Assembly: GCA_003153655.1 (NCBI GenBank)
Contig: PMAK01000153.1
Location: forward strand, 286 to 13,960
Length of the DNA stretch: 13,675 nt
DNA from: Phycisphaerales bacterium
GTDB lineage: Bacteria; Planctomycetota; Phycisphaerae; Tepidisphaerales; Tepidisphaeraceae
Reading direction: 5' to 3'
Under the pieces are notes generated by a model. It saw only the letters and a program-made list of their open reading frames with translations. It was not told where the DNA came from and did not search any database. Shown in pieces: positions 1 to 6,409 of this stretch; positions within the stretch are counted from its first letter, which is position 1, and every line of letters begins with the position of its first letter. The position numbers and the translations under genes were made by a program.

Positions 1-321
1 GGCCGCGAAATGGCCCACCAGGAACTGGGACGGGACATCTTTACCAAGATCAAGTCCGAACTGTTCATGGTCAGCAAGATCGAACGTGACAGCAAAATGG
101 AAGGCCGGCGAATGACGCTGGTCCTCCAGCCGGATCACAAGCAGCCCGGCGCCAAGCCGCCCGCACCGCAGGCCGGTCGTCCGCCAGGAGCATTTTCAGC
201 CGGCAGCGGCCTCAATATCCCCCGTCCCCCGGCAGCCCCCGGACAACCTCCGGCGGCAACAACCCCAGCCGCGCCCGCCGCATCACCGGCAACCCCAGCC
301 CCCCAACCCGTGGGGCGCTAG
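1..321 (+). CDS. infC: Translation initiation factor IF-3, C-terminal part (5' end cut by window)
   Basis: IF3 binds the 30S subunit, prevents premature 50S joining and proofreads start-codon and initiator-tRNA choice. The visible part opens in frame at base 1 with GREMAHQELG, a hallmark of the IF3 C-terminal domain, and runs through the last strand (GRRMTLVLQPD). Most IF3 proteins stop within a few residues of this point. Here about 60 further residues follow, almost all Pro, Ala, Gly and Gln, and probably disordered. The N-terminal domain, linker and start codon lie upstream of the window. The next genes are rpmI and rplT, the classical infC operon order. The tail is an unusual lineage-style extension rather than a fusion to a known domain. 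Identity is very likely; the role of the tail is unknown. Confidence 0.95.
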   Translation, partial: GREMAHQELGRDIFTKIKSELFMVSKIERDSKMEGRRMTLVLQPDHKQPGAKPPAPQAGRPPGAFSAGSGLNIPRPPAAPGQPPAATTPAAPAASPATPAPQPVGR

Positions 322-361
322 GAGATCGCCAAGGACCCGGATCGGGGAGATGTCTTCATTC

Positions 362-389
362 GGCATTTGGCACTCGGCATTCGGCACTC
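362..389. repeat. Tandem 14-nt repeat between infC and rpmI
   Basis: Two adjacent 14-nt units, GGCATTTGGCACTC (362-375) and GGCATTCGGCACTC (376-389), differ at one base. A further half unit (CATTCGGC) precedes them at 357-364, and an EcoRI-like GAATTC follows at 391-396. The block lies in the non-coding gap and does not overlap the promoter. It resembles low-complexity intergenic repeats built on the word GGCATTCGG that I recall from planctomycete and related genomes, but copy number cannot be judged from one window. Confidence 0.6.
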
Positions 390-414
390 AGAATTCAACC
401 CTTGATTTCCCCGT

Positions 415-443
415 TGGACACCACTGTCCCAGTCTGCTATATT
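415..443 (+). promoter_or_regulatory. Candidate sigma-70-type promoter for rpmI-rplT
   Basis: TGGACA (415-420; 5 of 6 match to TTGACA) is followed after 17 bases by TATATT (438-443; 5 of 6 match to TATAAT). A TG two bases before the -10 box (TGC-TATATT) gives an extended -10. Start of transcription would be near base 450, about 33 bases before the rpmI start codon. A small inverted repeat, GGACA-CCAC-TGTCC (416-429), overlaps the -35 region. This would give rpmI-rplT transcription independent of infC. Confidence 0.6.
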
Positions 444-449
444 TCCCGC

Positions 450-471
450 CCCTCTTGCCAGAGGGTTTTTT
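450..471 (+). terminator. Short hairpin plus T6 (terminator or attenuator) before rpmI
   Basis: CCCTCT (450-455) and AGAGGG (460-465) form a perfect 6-bp stem with loop TGCC, followed directly by six T (466-471). This is the layout of a minimal Rho-independent terminator. It ends one base before the rpmI ribosome binding site and begins at the predicted start of the promoter at 415-443. It could stop read-through from infC, act as an attenuator, or simply protect the 5' end of the rpmI mRNA. The stem is short, so efficiency is uncertain. Confidence 0.5.
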
Positions 472-482
472 GAAGGAATTTC

Positions 483-845
483 ATGGCTTATAAATTCAAG
501 CCAAATAAGAGTGTCGCTAAACGCCTGAGACTGACCCGGACGGGAAAGCTCAAGCGAAATCACGGCTTTACCTCGCACTTAATGAGTGCCCGGCCATCAT
601 CCAGGCGCCGGAAGTTGCGCCGCCCCGCGATCCTGTTTGAGGGTCACGCAAGGAACATGCGGAAGCTGATGGGAGTCTCGGGAATCCATCCCAATAAAAT
701 CCGCCACGAACGCGAGTTGGCCGCCGCGGGCAAATTGCCCAAGGACGACGCTCCCGCTACAAAAGCCACCCCAACAAAAACGGTCCCGGCCAAAGCCGCC
801 GCAACCCCAGCGCCCGCAAGTGGGGCGAGTAAGAAAAGGAAGTAA
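483..845 (+). CDS. rpmI: Large-subunit ribosomal protein bL35 with a long C-terminal extension
   Basis: bL35 is a small basic 50S protein. Residues 4-50 show the family pattern: a Lys/Arg-rich start, TRTGKLKRNHGFTSHLMS (compare GSGKLKRRHAYTSHLL in E. coli) and the SRRRKLRRP segment. Typical bL35 is about 65 residues; this one is 120. About 35 extra residues (47-85) look mixed and basic, and the last 35 are Ala/Pro/Lys/Thr-rich, like a histone H1 tail. The start ATG has a good Shine-Dalgarno (AAGGA at 473-477, five bases upstream). It lies between infC and rplT; rplT begins 3 bases after its stop. Identity is strong from motif plus context; the function of the extension is not known. Confidence 0.93.
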   Translation: MAYKFKPNKSVAKRLRLTRTGKLKRNHGFTSHLMSARPSSRRRKLRRPAILFEGHARNMRKLMGVSGIHPNKIRHERELAAAGKLPKDDAPATKATPTKTVPAKAAATPAPASGASKKRK

Positions 846-848
846 GTC

Positions 849-1229
849 ATGCCACGTTCAGCCGGCGGCGCGACGCACAGCCGCAAACGCAAACGAGTAT
901 TAAAAGCCGCCAGCGGATTCCGCGCTGCCTCGGGAACGCTTTATCGCCCGGCAATCGAATTCACGCGCAAGGCCGGCGTCTACGCCTATCGCGACCGCCG
1001 CCAGCGGAAGCGCCATTTCCGAACGCTCTGGATCACCCGTCTCGGCGCTGCCCTTCGCGCCCGCGGCATCCATTACAACCGGTTCATCCCCGCTCTCGTG
1101 TCGGCCGGCATTGAATTGAATCGCAAGATGCTCAGTGAACTCGCGATCGTCGATCCCGCGGCGTTTGACGCTGTGGTCGAAAAGGTCCGCCCGCATATCG
1201 TTCAGCCGAAGGCCAAGGCAACGGCCTGA
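849..1229 (+). CDS. rplT: Large-subunit ribosomal protein bL20
   Basis: bL20 binds 23S rRNA early and is essential for 50S assembly; in several bacteria it also represses its own operon. The 126-residue product matches the family along its whole length: Arg/Lys-rich N-terminus, the KAASGFRAASGTLYR segment, AYRDRRQRKRHFRTLWI, and the globular C-terminal domain (YNRFIPALVSAGIELNRKMLSELA). It has only about 8 extra residues at the end, unlike the tailed IF3 and L35. The start is 3 bases after the rpmI stop; AAGGAAG at the end of rpmI serves as ribosome binding site, so translation is probably coupled. No pheS follows, which is a common but not universal downstream partner. Confidence 0.97.
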   Translation: MPRSAGGATHSRKRKRVLKAASGFRAASGTLYRPAIEFTRKAGVYAYRDRRQRKRHFRTLWITRLGAALRARGIHYNRFIPALVSAGIELNRKMLSELAIVDPAAFDAVVEKVRPHIVQPKAKATA

Positions 1230-1293
1230 CCATTCGCGGCGGCGTTGGATTGTTCGCAGCGTTGGCGTTTGGCGGCTGGGGCTCGCCTTCGAT

Positions 1294-2079
1294 ATGCGAA
1301 CCGTCGTCTTCCAATCATTCCGCACGCACGACGTTCCCGACTGGATCAACCGCTGCATGGCCAGCGTACAGAGTTGGGCCGCCGACCGTGGCTTCGACTA
1401 CAAATTCATCGACGACCGCTTCTTCGACTATGTCCCCGAAAAATACCGCGCGAAGATCCAGGATAAAATCATCCTCTCCGATCTGGCCAGGCTCTTGGTA
1501 AGCAAGCAACTGCTCGGCGAGGGATATCAAAGAACCGTCTGGGTTGACGCGGACATCCTGGTGTTCGATCCCGACGCCTGGCACATTCCGACGGAACACG
1601 ACTATTACTTCTGCCATGAGATGGCGCCGGTCAACAAAACGCCGCAGGGTTTTCAGTTCGACGTGCGCGCAAACAATTCGGTGTCCGTTTTTTCAGCCGG
1701 CAACCAGTTCCAGGATTTCTACATCGATTCCTGTTGCAGGATTCTCGATCAGAAACAGGTTCCCGATCACTGGGGGCTGGGCACGCATTTCCTGAGCTGG
1801 GCTCGGCGAGCATATCCAATGCCGCTGATGTCCAACATCGGCGTGTTTTGCGCGGCGCTGCTTAAGGATGTGATGAAGGGTACCGCGGAAGTCATGCCCT
1901 CGTATATCCGCGCCCAAAATGCGATGCTCGTTGCCGCCAATTTGTGCGCGTCATTGCGAGATGCTCCGTCGCCGCCGGCCACAATCATGGATGATGTCTG
2001 CAAGATTGTCGTTGACCGGTGCCTCGAATCCAAAGGTGGCATCGTGAATCAATATCTTCAGAGCGGAAATCCGCTTTAA
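1294..2079 (+). CDS. Putative GT-A-fold glycosyltransferase
   Basis: A 261-residue protein. It opens with a likely first beta strand (RTVVFQSF) and carries VDADILVFDP at residues 85-94, whose D86-x-D88 is the metal and nucleotide-sugar binding motif of GT-A glycosyltransferases. A Trp/Gly segment (DHWGLGTHFLSW, 158-169) and a Cys-containing C-terminal helix region follow. No signal peptide or membrane segment is seen, so it is probably cytoplasmic. The reading frame stays open upstream to 1135, but that part overlaps rplT and translates to an Arg/Ser-rich shadow, so I start at ATG 1294. No clear Shine-Dalgarno precedes it. The stop overlaps the stop of the convergent GH3 gene by 4 bases. Donor and acceptor cannot be told; polysaccharide or lipid-glycan synthesis is the general inference. 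Confidence 0.6.
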   Translation: MRTVVFQSFRTHDVPDWINRCMASVQSWAADRGFDYKFIDDRFFDYVPEKYRAKIQDKIILSDLARLLVSKQLLGEGYQRTVWVDADILVFDPDAWHIPTEHDYYFCHEMAPVNKTPQGFQFDVRANNSVSVFSAGNQFQDFYIDSCCRILDQKQVPDHWGLGTHFLSWARRAYPMPLMSNIGVFCAALLKDVMKGTAEVMPSYIRAQNAMLVAANLCASLRDAPSPPATIMDDVCKIVVDRCLESKGGIVNQYLQSGNPL

Positions 2080-4568
2080 TCGATCGTGACGTTCTCTTTG
2101 GATCGGATATCCCGCTCAGACGCCCCGGCTTCGATCGTGAAAACCCCGGGTTCAACAGTCCAATCCTTCTTCACTGGGCTCCAGAACGAAAATGAATCGT
2201 GTGGAAGCAGGATCTCCACGTTTTGCGTTTCCCCGGCCTCGAGCATCACCTTGGCGAAGCCTTTGAGTTCCCGCGCCGGGCGCTCCACCGAACATTGCTC
2301 CTGTCCCACATAAACCTGCACCACTTCCGCGCCCGCCACGTGGCCGGTGTTGGTGACATCCAGTCGAACGTGAATGCCATCCGGCATTTTTTCCAGCTTC
2401 ATATTCGCGAAATCAAACGTCGTATAGCTCAGCCCGTAGCCGAACGGAAAGAGCGGGTCCTTCTGGCTTTTGTCGTAGCCGCGGTATCCGATGAAAATTC
2501 CTTCGGAATAATGTTCGACGGGGAAATCCTGGTCACGGACAAATTTGCCGGGATAGTTCGCGAAGGCGGGGTTGTCCTCAAACCGGCGGTCAAACGTCGA
2601 AGGCAGCCGGCCTGATGGATTCACGTCGCCGAAGAGAACTTCGCCCAGCGCTGTTCCGCCATCCTGCCCGATGTACCAGGCCTGGATAATCGCCGGGATC
2701 GAGTCGAACCAATTCTCCATACCGACGCCGGCCCCGCTGTTGAGGACGACAACGGTTTTAGGATTTGTCGCCGCAAGGCTGGAGATGAGCCGCTGCTGGA
2801 CGCCGGAAAGCTCGAAGTCACGATCGTTCCCTTCGTGCTCGGATCGTCCATCAAAGCCGGCACAGAAAATAACCGCATCAGCGGATTTCGCGGCGGTGAG
2901 ATCCGGCAGCGTCACCGGCCGCAGCGCAACCTGGACCAATCCCGGCCACTTCCCCTTCGCACGGCCATCCGCATGGATTTGTATCGGCAGCGGCGCATCC
3001 TTCTTCAGATGAAGTATCTGCCCGGCAGGCCAGCGCAGCGGCTTGCCGCCAAGCGTAACGTCGATGTATCCGCGAGAAATGATCTCCCAATCTCCATCCT
3101 GCGGCGGAATCAGCACGCCCGTCCAGGTATACGTTGCGTCCTTTCCATCCGGAATCGCATACGGCAGCTTTCCTCCCGCCTTCCACGAAAGATCGACCGA
3201 TTGAACAATCGTCGGCGCAAGCGACAGATCATGCCCCGGGCTCTGAACCGCGATATTAAGCACGAGCCCCGACTGTCCGTTGTCCGCGGTGAATGCGCAA
3301 TCTAACTTGCGGAAGATCGCATCATCAATCGGCGGCGTCGGGGTATACGAAACATCCACTCCCGCACCGGCGATATTACGAATCCCCTGCAAAAAACTAA
3401 CGCTGTGAAATGGCTTGACCGCTCCGCTGCCCCCTCCGCCCGTTGGAGTCTCTTCAGCGTTGGGGCCGTAAACAGCAATGCGATGAATGGATGAGCGGTC
3501 GAGTGGCAGGATCGCTTGATTATTTTTCAGCAGCACGATTGCCGACCGCGCGATATCCAGCGCAGCCTCATTTGAAGCGGGGGATTCCTTCGGAAGATCA
3601 GGTCGCATCTGCGGCCGATCGAAAAAACCCATTCCGATGGTCGTGCTCAAAATTCGCCGCACGGCATTGTCGATGTCGCTCTCCGTGATTTGCCCGTTTT
3701 CAAGGGCCTGTTTCACTTTGTCCTGCTTAAAAAAGACAGCCTCTCCCATTTCCAGATCAAGCCCTCGCGCCAGTGATTCGGTGCTATGGCACGCTCCCCA
3801 ATCCGACATCACGATCCCCTTAAAGCCCCACTCCGTCTTGAGAATCTGATTAAGCAGAACATCGTTTTCCGCGCAGTACGCTCCATTCACCCGGTTGTAC
3901 GCAGCCATCACCGCGCCGGCTCCGCCTTCCTGCACGGCACGCCGAAACGCGGGCAGATAAATCTCTTCCAGCGTGCGCCGGTCGATCTGTTCGTCCACCG
4001 TTTCGCGATTCCATTCCTGGTTGTTCGCCGCGTAATGCTTCACTGTGGTAATGACTCCCTGTGCTTGGGCAGCCCGAACCCAGCTCGCCGCGATCTTTCC
4101 GGCCAGAAACGGATCTTCGCCAAAATATTCAAAATTCCGCCCATTAACGGGCACACGGCAAATGTTCATCCCAGGCCCAAGCACAAAATTGACGCCACGG
4201 GCGCGTGCCTCAAGTCCCATCGCGTCGCCATACGCCGCGGCCAATTTCGTATCCCAAGTGGCGGCCAGCGCAGCCCCGCACGGAAAGGAACAAGACGGCG
4301 GATAGTTGCGAATTCCCTGCGGGCCGTCCGCCATGGTGAGCTTCGGAATTCCAAGCCGCTTTACCGCGTGCGTCGAAAAATGATCCGTATCCCCGCCAAG
4401 AAGGCTGATCTTTTCCTCCAGGGTCATTTGCTTGATAAGCGCATCCGCGCGGGCGTCGGGTCCAGTATCGGCAGGCGCATCCGGCCGAGCATCGGTGGCG
4501 GGAGGCGCCTGATGCGACTGACAACCGATGATCGTCAAAACCAATATCACCGCGAATAGGTTTTTCAC
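2076..4568 (-). CDS. GH3 beta-glycosidase lipoprotein with PA14 insert
   Basis: An 830-residue glycoside hydrolase family 3 enzyme, likely a beta-glucosidase-like exo-enzyme with retaining mechanism. A lipoprotein signal with lipobox IIGC puts the lipidated Cys at residue 16. The (beta/alpha)8 domain (about 40-310) has KHYAANNQE and VMSDWGA, with nucleophile D256. The alpha/beta sandwich domain carries SEHEGNDRD, with E579 the probable acid/base. Between them, about 421-554, a PA14-like beta domain is inserted, which in relatives shapes substrate choice. A fibronectin III-like domain ends the protein (AGAEVVQVYVGQE, ARELKGFAKV). I chose GTG 4568 because AGAGGA sits 8 bases upstream; the longer TTG start at 4601 would translate the ribosome binding site itself. 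It follows mlaD by 40 bases on the same strand. Substrate not determinable. Confidence 0.93.
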   Translation of the reverse strand: MKNLFAVILVLTIIGCQSHQAPPATDARPDAPADTGPDARADALIKQMTLEEKISLLGGDTDHFSTHAVKRLGIPKLTMADGPQGIRNYPPSCSFPCGAALAATWDTKLAAAYGDAMGLEARARGVNFVLGPGMNICRVPVNGRNFEYFGEDPFLAGKIAASWVRAAQAQGVITTVKHYAANNQEWNRETVDEQIDRRTLEEIYLPAFRRAVQEGGAGAVMAAYNRVNGAYCAENDVLLNQILKTEWGFKGIVMSDWGACHSTESLARGLDLEMGEAVFFKQDKVKQALENGQITESDIDNAVRRILSTTIGMGFFDRPQMRPDLPKESPASNEAALDIARSAIVLLKNNQAILPLDRSSIHRIAVYGPNAEETPTGGGGSGAVKPFHSVSFLQGIRNIAGAGVDVSYTPTPPIDDAIFRKLDCAFTADNGQSGLVLNIAVQSPGHDLSLAPTIVQSVDLSWKAGGKLPYAIPDGKDATYTWTGVLIPPQDGDWEIISRGYIDVTLGGKPLRWPAGQILHLKKDAPLPIQIHADGRAKGKWPGLVQVALRPVTLPDLTAAKSADAVIFCAGFDGRSEHEGNDRDFELSGVQQRLISSLAATNPKTVVVLNSGAGVGMENWFDSIPAIIQAWYIGQDGGTALGEVLFGDVNPSGRLPSTFDRRFEDNPAFANYPGKFVRDQDFPVEHYSEGIFIGYRGYDKSQKDPLFPFGYGLSYTTFDFANMKLEKMPDGIHVRLDVTNTGHVAGAEVVQVYVGQEQCSVERPARELKGFAKVMLEAGETQNVEILLPHDSFSFWSPVKKDWTVEPGVFTIEAGASERDIRSKENVTID

Positions 4569-4588
4569 GTTGTTCTTCCTCTGAATTG

Positions 4589-4600
4589 TGCCACGTGGCA
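4589..4600. promoter_or_regulatory. 12-bp perfect palindrome between mlaD and the GH3 gene
   Basis: TGCCACGTGGCA is a perfect inverted repeat centred in the 40-base gap between the mlaD stop and the GH3 start, about 10 bases upstream of the GH3 ribosome binding site. TG...CA ends around a central CpG are the general look of LacI-family operators, which often control glycosidase genes, but the match is only in style. A hairpin in RNA is also possible. No convincing promoter was found beside it. Confidence 0.45.
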
Positions 4601-4608
4601 ATCGTGGG

Positions 4609-5595
4609 CTACTTCAAATGCAGGTTCACGCCTTCTTGTTCCCACTGCTCGATCAGGCGTTTGAGGTCTGTCACCGTCGCATTGAGTTCACGCGCGCTAT
4701 CCACCATCGCCTGATAGAGTTTGGGATCGTTTACAAGCTGCCCGGCGGTGCCCTGTCCCTTGTCGATCTTCTGCGCGATGCTCTGAACGCTGGACAGCAA
4801 ATCGGCGATCTGCGTGAGACGGTCGCCAACCTGCTTGCTCAGCGTGTCGATGCGCAGCTGCGCGTCCTTGAACGCCGTTGACGCGGCGCCGGTCGTGTTC
4901 TGAAGACTGTCGGCCAAGGTATTCAGCTTGTCCGTCGTGGTGCGGATATTCGAGATCGCGGTCCTCAAATCGTCTCGCGTCTTTGGATCGCCCAGCACGG
5001 ATTGCAGCGAATCGAACACGTCTCCCACTTTGTTCGCCTGGGTGGCGATTGTCTTGATCGTCTTATCCAGATCTTCGATCGCGCCGGATTCCCGAAGCTG
5101 CTTGGCCGTCTTGCGGATTTCCTCGCTCATGCCGGCGATGTCGGTGGCCGTCTGCGTCAGTGAAGCCGGGAAGAGATTAAGGCCGACATATTCCGCGGTG
5201 ATTGTTTCATTTGGCACGAGCGCTCCATGCGCCCGGTCGCCATCCACATCCAGGCTGATAATCGACGTTCCGCCCAGCGCGCTCGTCTGCTTGATCTCCG
5301 CTCGAAGATTCGCCGGCAGCGGCGGCTCGCGATCTACCACCGCGTCGATCGTGACCCCCATCCCGTCCGGATTCCGCGTCAGCGATTCCACGCGCCCCAC
5401 GTCCACCCCCAGGTATTGCACCAACGCCCCCTGCGACAGCCCATCCGCGCGCGACGTCACAAAATGCAGCGGAAACTGCGGCGGAGAGAAGAGTTCCGCC
5501 GTCTTGCTGCTGAATTTCAGCGCCATCCAACCGAACACCAGTGCCGCGCCCAAAACGGTCGCGCCAACGAGAATCTTGCGTTGATAGGTAGCCAT
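4609..5595 (-). CDS. mlaD: MlaD-like MCE-domain lipid-transport protein
   Basis: MCE-domain proteins are membrane-anchored periplasmic rings that carry phospholipids between inner and outer membrane together with an MlaE permease and MlaF ATPase. The 328-residue protein has one N-terminal membrane anchor (about 8-28), a single MCE domain (about 41-117, with SQGALVQYLGVDVGRV and the ALGGTSIISLD strand), and a long helical C-terminal region (about 145-325) with heptad-like spacing that could form a tube or coiled coil. GTAGQLVNDPKLYQAM near 281-297 matches a motif common in MCE protein tails. ATG 5595 has AAGGAAG 7 bases upstream. It lies 27 bases after mlaF in an E-F-D operon. It is longer than E. 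coli MlaD (183 residues), nearer to the long-tailed MCE type of other phyla. Confidence 0.9.
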   Translation of the reverse strand: MATYQRKILVGATVLGAALVFGWMALKFSSKTAELFSPPQFPLHFVTSRADGLSQGALVQYLGVDVGRVESLTRNPDGMGVTIDAVVDREPPLPANLRAEIKQTSALGGTSIISLDVDGDRAHGALVPNETITAEYVGLNLFPASLTQTATDIAGMSEEIRKTAKQLRESGAIEDLDKTIKTIATQANKVGDVFDSLQSVLGDPKTRDDLRTAISNIRTTTDKLNTLADSLQNTTGAASTAFKDAQLRIDTLSKQVGDRLTQIADLLSSVQSIAQKIDKGQGTAGQLVNDPKLYQAMVDSARELNATVTDLKRLIEQWEQEGVNLHLK

Positions 5596-5622
5596 CCTCT
5601 TTCTTCCTTATCAATCGAGAGA

Positions 5623-6402
5623 TCAAATATTTTCCGAGGTCTCAAGCGTCTGCAATTCCTGCAAGCTCGCTTCGCCGAGCACAAACCGCTTCACCTGGTC
5701 ATTGTCCGTATTGCGGACTTCCTCGGCCGTCCCGTCAAAAATCAGCTTTCCTTCAAACAGCATGACGATCCGGTCGGCAACCTTGAACGCGCTGTTCATG
5801 TCATGCGTCACAACAATGCTGGTAACGTGCAGCTCGTGCTGCAATTTCAGGATCAGCTCGTTGATCACATCCGACCGGATTGGATCAAGCCCGGTCGTCG
5901 GCTCGTCATACAAAATCACTTCCGGATCAAGCGCGATCGCCCGCGCCAGCGCCACGCGCTTCCGCTGCCCGCCCGACAATTCCGCCGGCATCTTGTTCGC
6001 CACATCCGGCAATCCCACCATCCGCAGCTTTTGCTTCACAATTTCCGCGATCTCGTGCGGCTTCTTGCTGGTATGCTCCACCAGCGGAAACGCCACGTTC
6101 TGCGCCACGTTGATCGAGTCGAACAGCGCTCCCTGCTGAAAAAGGAACCCAAACCGCTGCCGCACCTTCATCAATGCCCGCTGCGGCAGATCGTCGATCC
6201 GATGCCCGGAAAACCAGACTTCCCCATAGTCCGGCTTAAGCAGCCCGACGATGTTCTTCAGCATCACGCTCTTGCCGCTGCCGCTGGCGCCGATGATCAC
6301 CAGGCATTTCCCCGCCTCGATCTCGAGGCTGATGTCATTCAGCACCTCGAGCCAGCCGAATCGTTTGAAAATGTGTTTTAATTCGATCAGGGCCATACAC
6401 AT
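5623..6402 (-). CDS. mlaF: MlaF-like ABC transporter ATPase
   Basis: The cytoplasmic ATPase that powers the MlaE/MCE phospholipid transporter. Numbered from the internal ATG at 6396 (257 residues): Walker A GASGSGKS at 36-43, Q-loop FLFQQG near 84-89, signature LSGGQ at 140-144, Walker B VILYDE at 160-165, D-loop TGLDP, and H-loop His198 in VVTHDM. All catalytic residues are present. The start could be ATG 6402 (7 bases after the mlaE stop) or ATG 6396, which opens with the more usual MALIELKHIF. Context with mlaE upstream and mlaD downstream settles the Mla assignment over other ABC families. Confidence 0.93.
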   Translation of the reverse strand: MCMALIELKHIFKRFGWLEVLNDISLEIEAGKCLVIIGASGSGKSVMLKNIVGLLKPDYGEVWFSGHRIDDLPQRALMKVRQRFGFLFQQGALFDSINVAQNVAFPLVEHTSKKPHEIAEIVKQKLRMVGLPDVANKMPAELSGGQRKRVALARAIALDPEVILYDEPTTGLDPIRSDVINELILKLQHELHVTSIVVTHDMNSAFKVADRIVMLFEGKLIFDGTAEEVRNTDNDQVKRFVLGEASLQELQTLETSENI

Positions 6403-6409
6403 CCATGCT

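Noticed and set aside
318..578. Minus-strand 86-residue frame across the infC-rpmI gap
   Set aside because: It translates the tandem repeat and overlaps the rpmI start; no ribosome binding site or family likeness.
1135..1293. Upstream extension of the glycosyltransferase frame
   Set aside because: Overlaps rplT by 95 bases and encodes an Arg/Ser-rich shadow; the GT-A fold begins right after ATG 1294.
3786..4559. Plus-strand open frame (257 residues) opposite the GH3 gene
   Set aside because: Lies over the catalytic domain of a confident GH3 enzyme; composition is Arg/His-rich and no motif is seen.
4569..4601. TTG start adding 11 residues to the GH3 protein
   Set aside because: Those codons include the AGAGGA ribosome binding site of the GTG start, and they would spoil the lipoprotein signal peptide.
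5227..6381. Long plus-strand open frame (384 residues) opposite mlaD and mlaF
   Set aside because: Antisense to two clear genes with intact motifs; its product is Arg/His/Gln-rich with no domain, typical of a GC-driven shadow frame.
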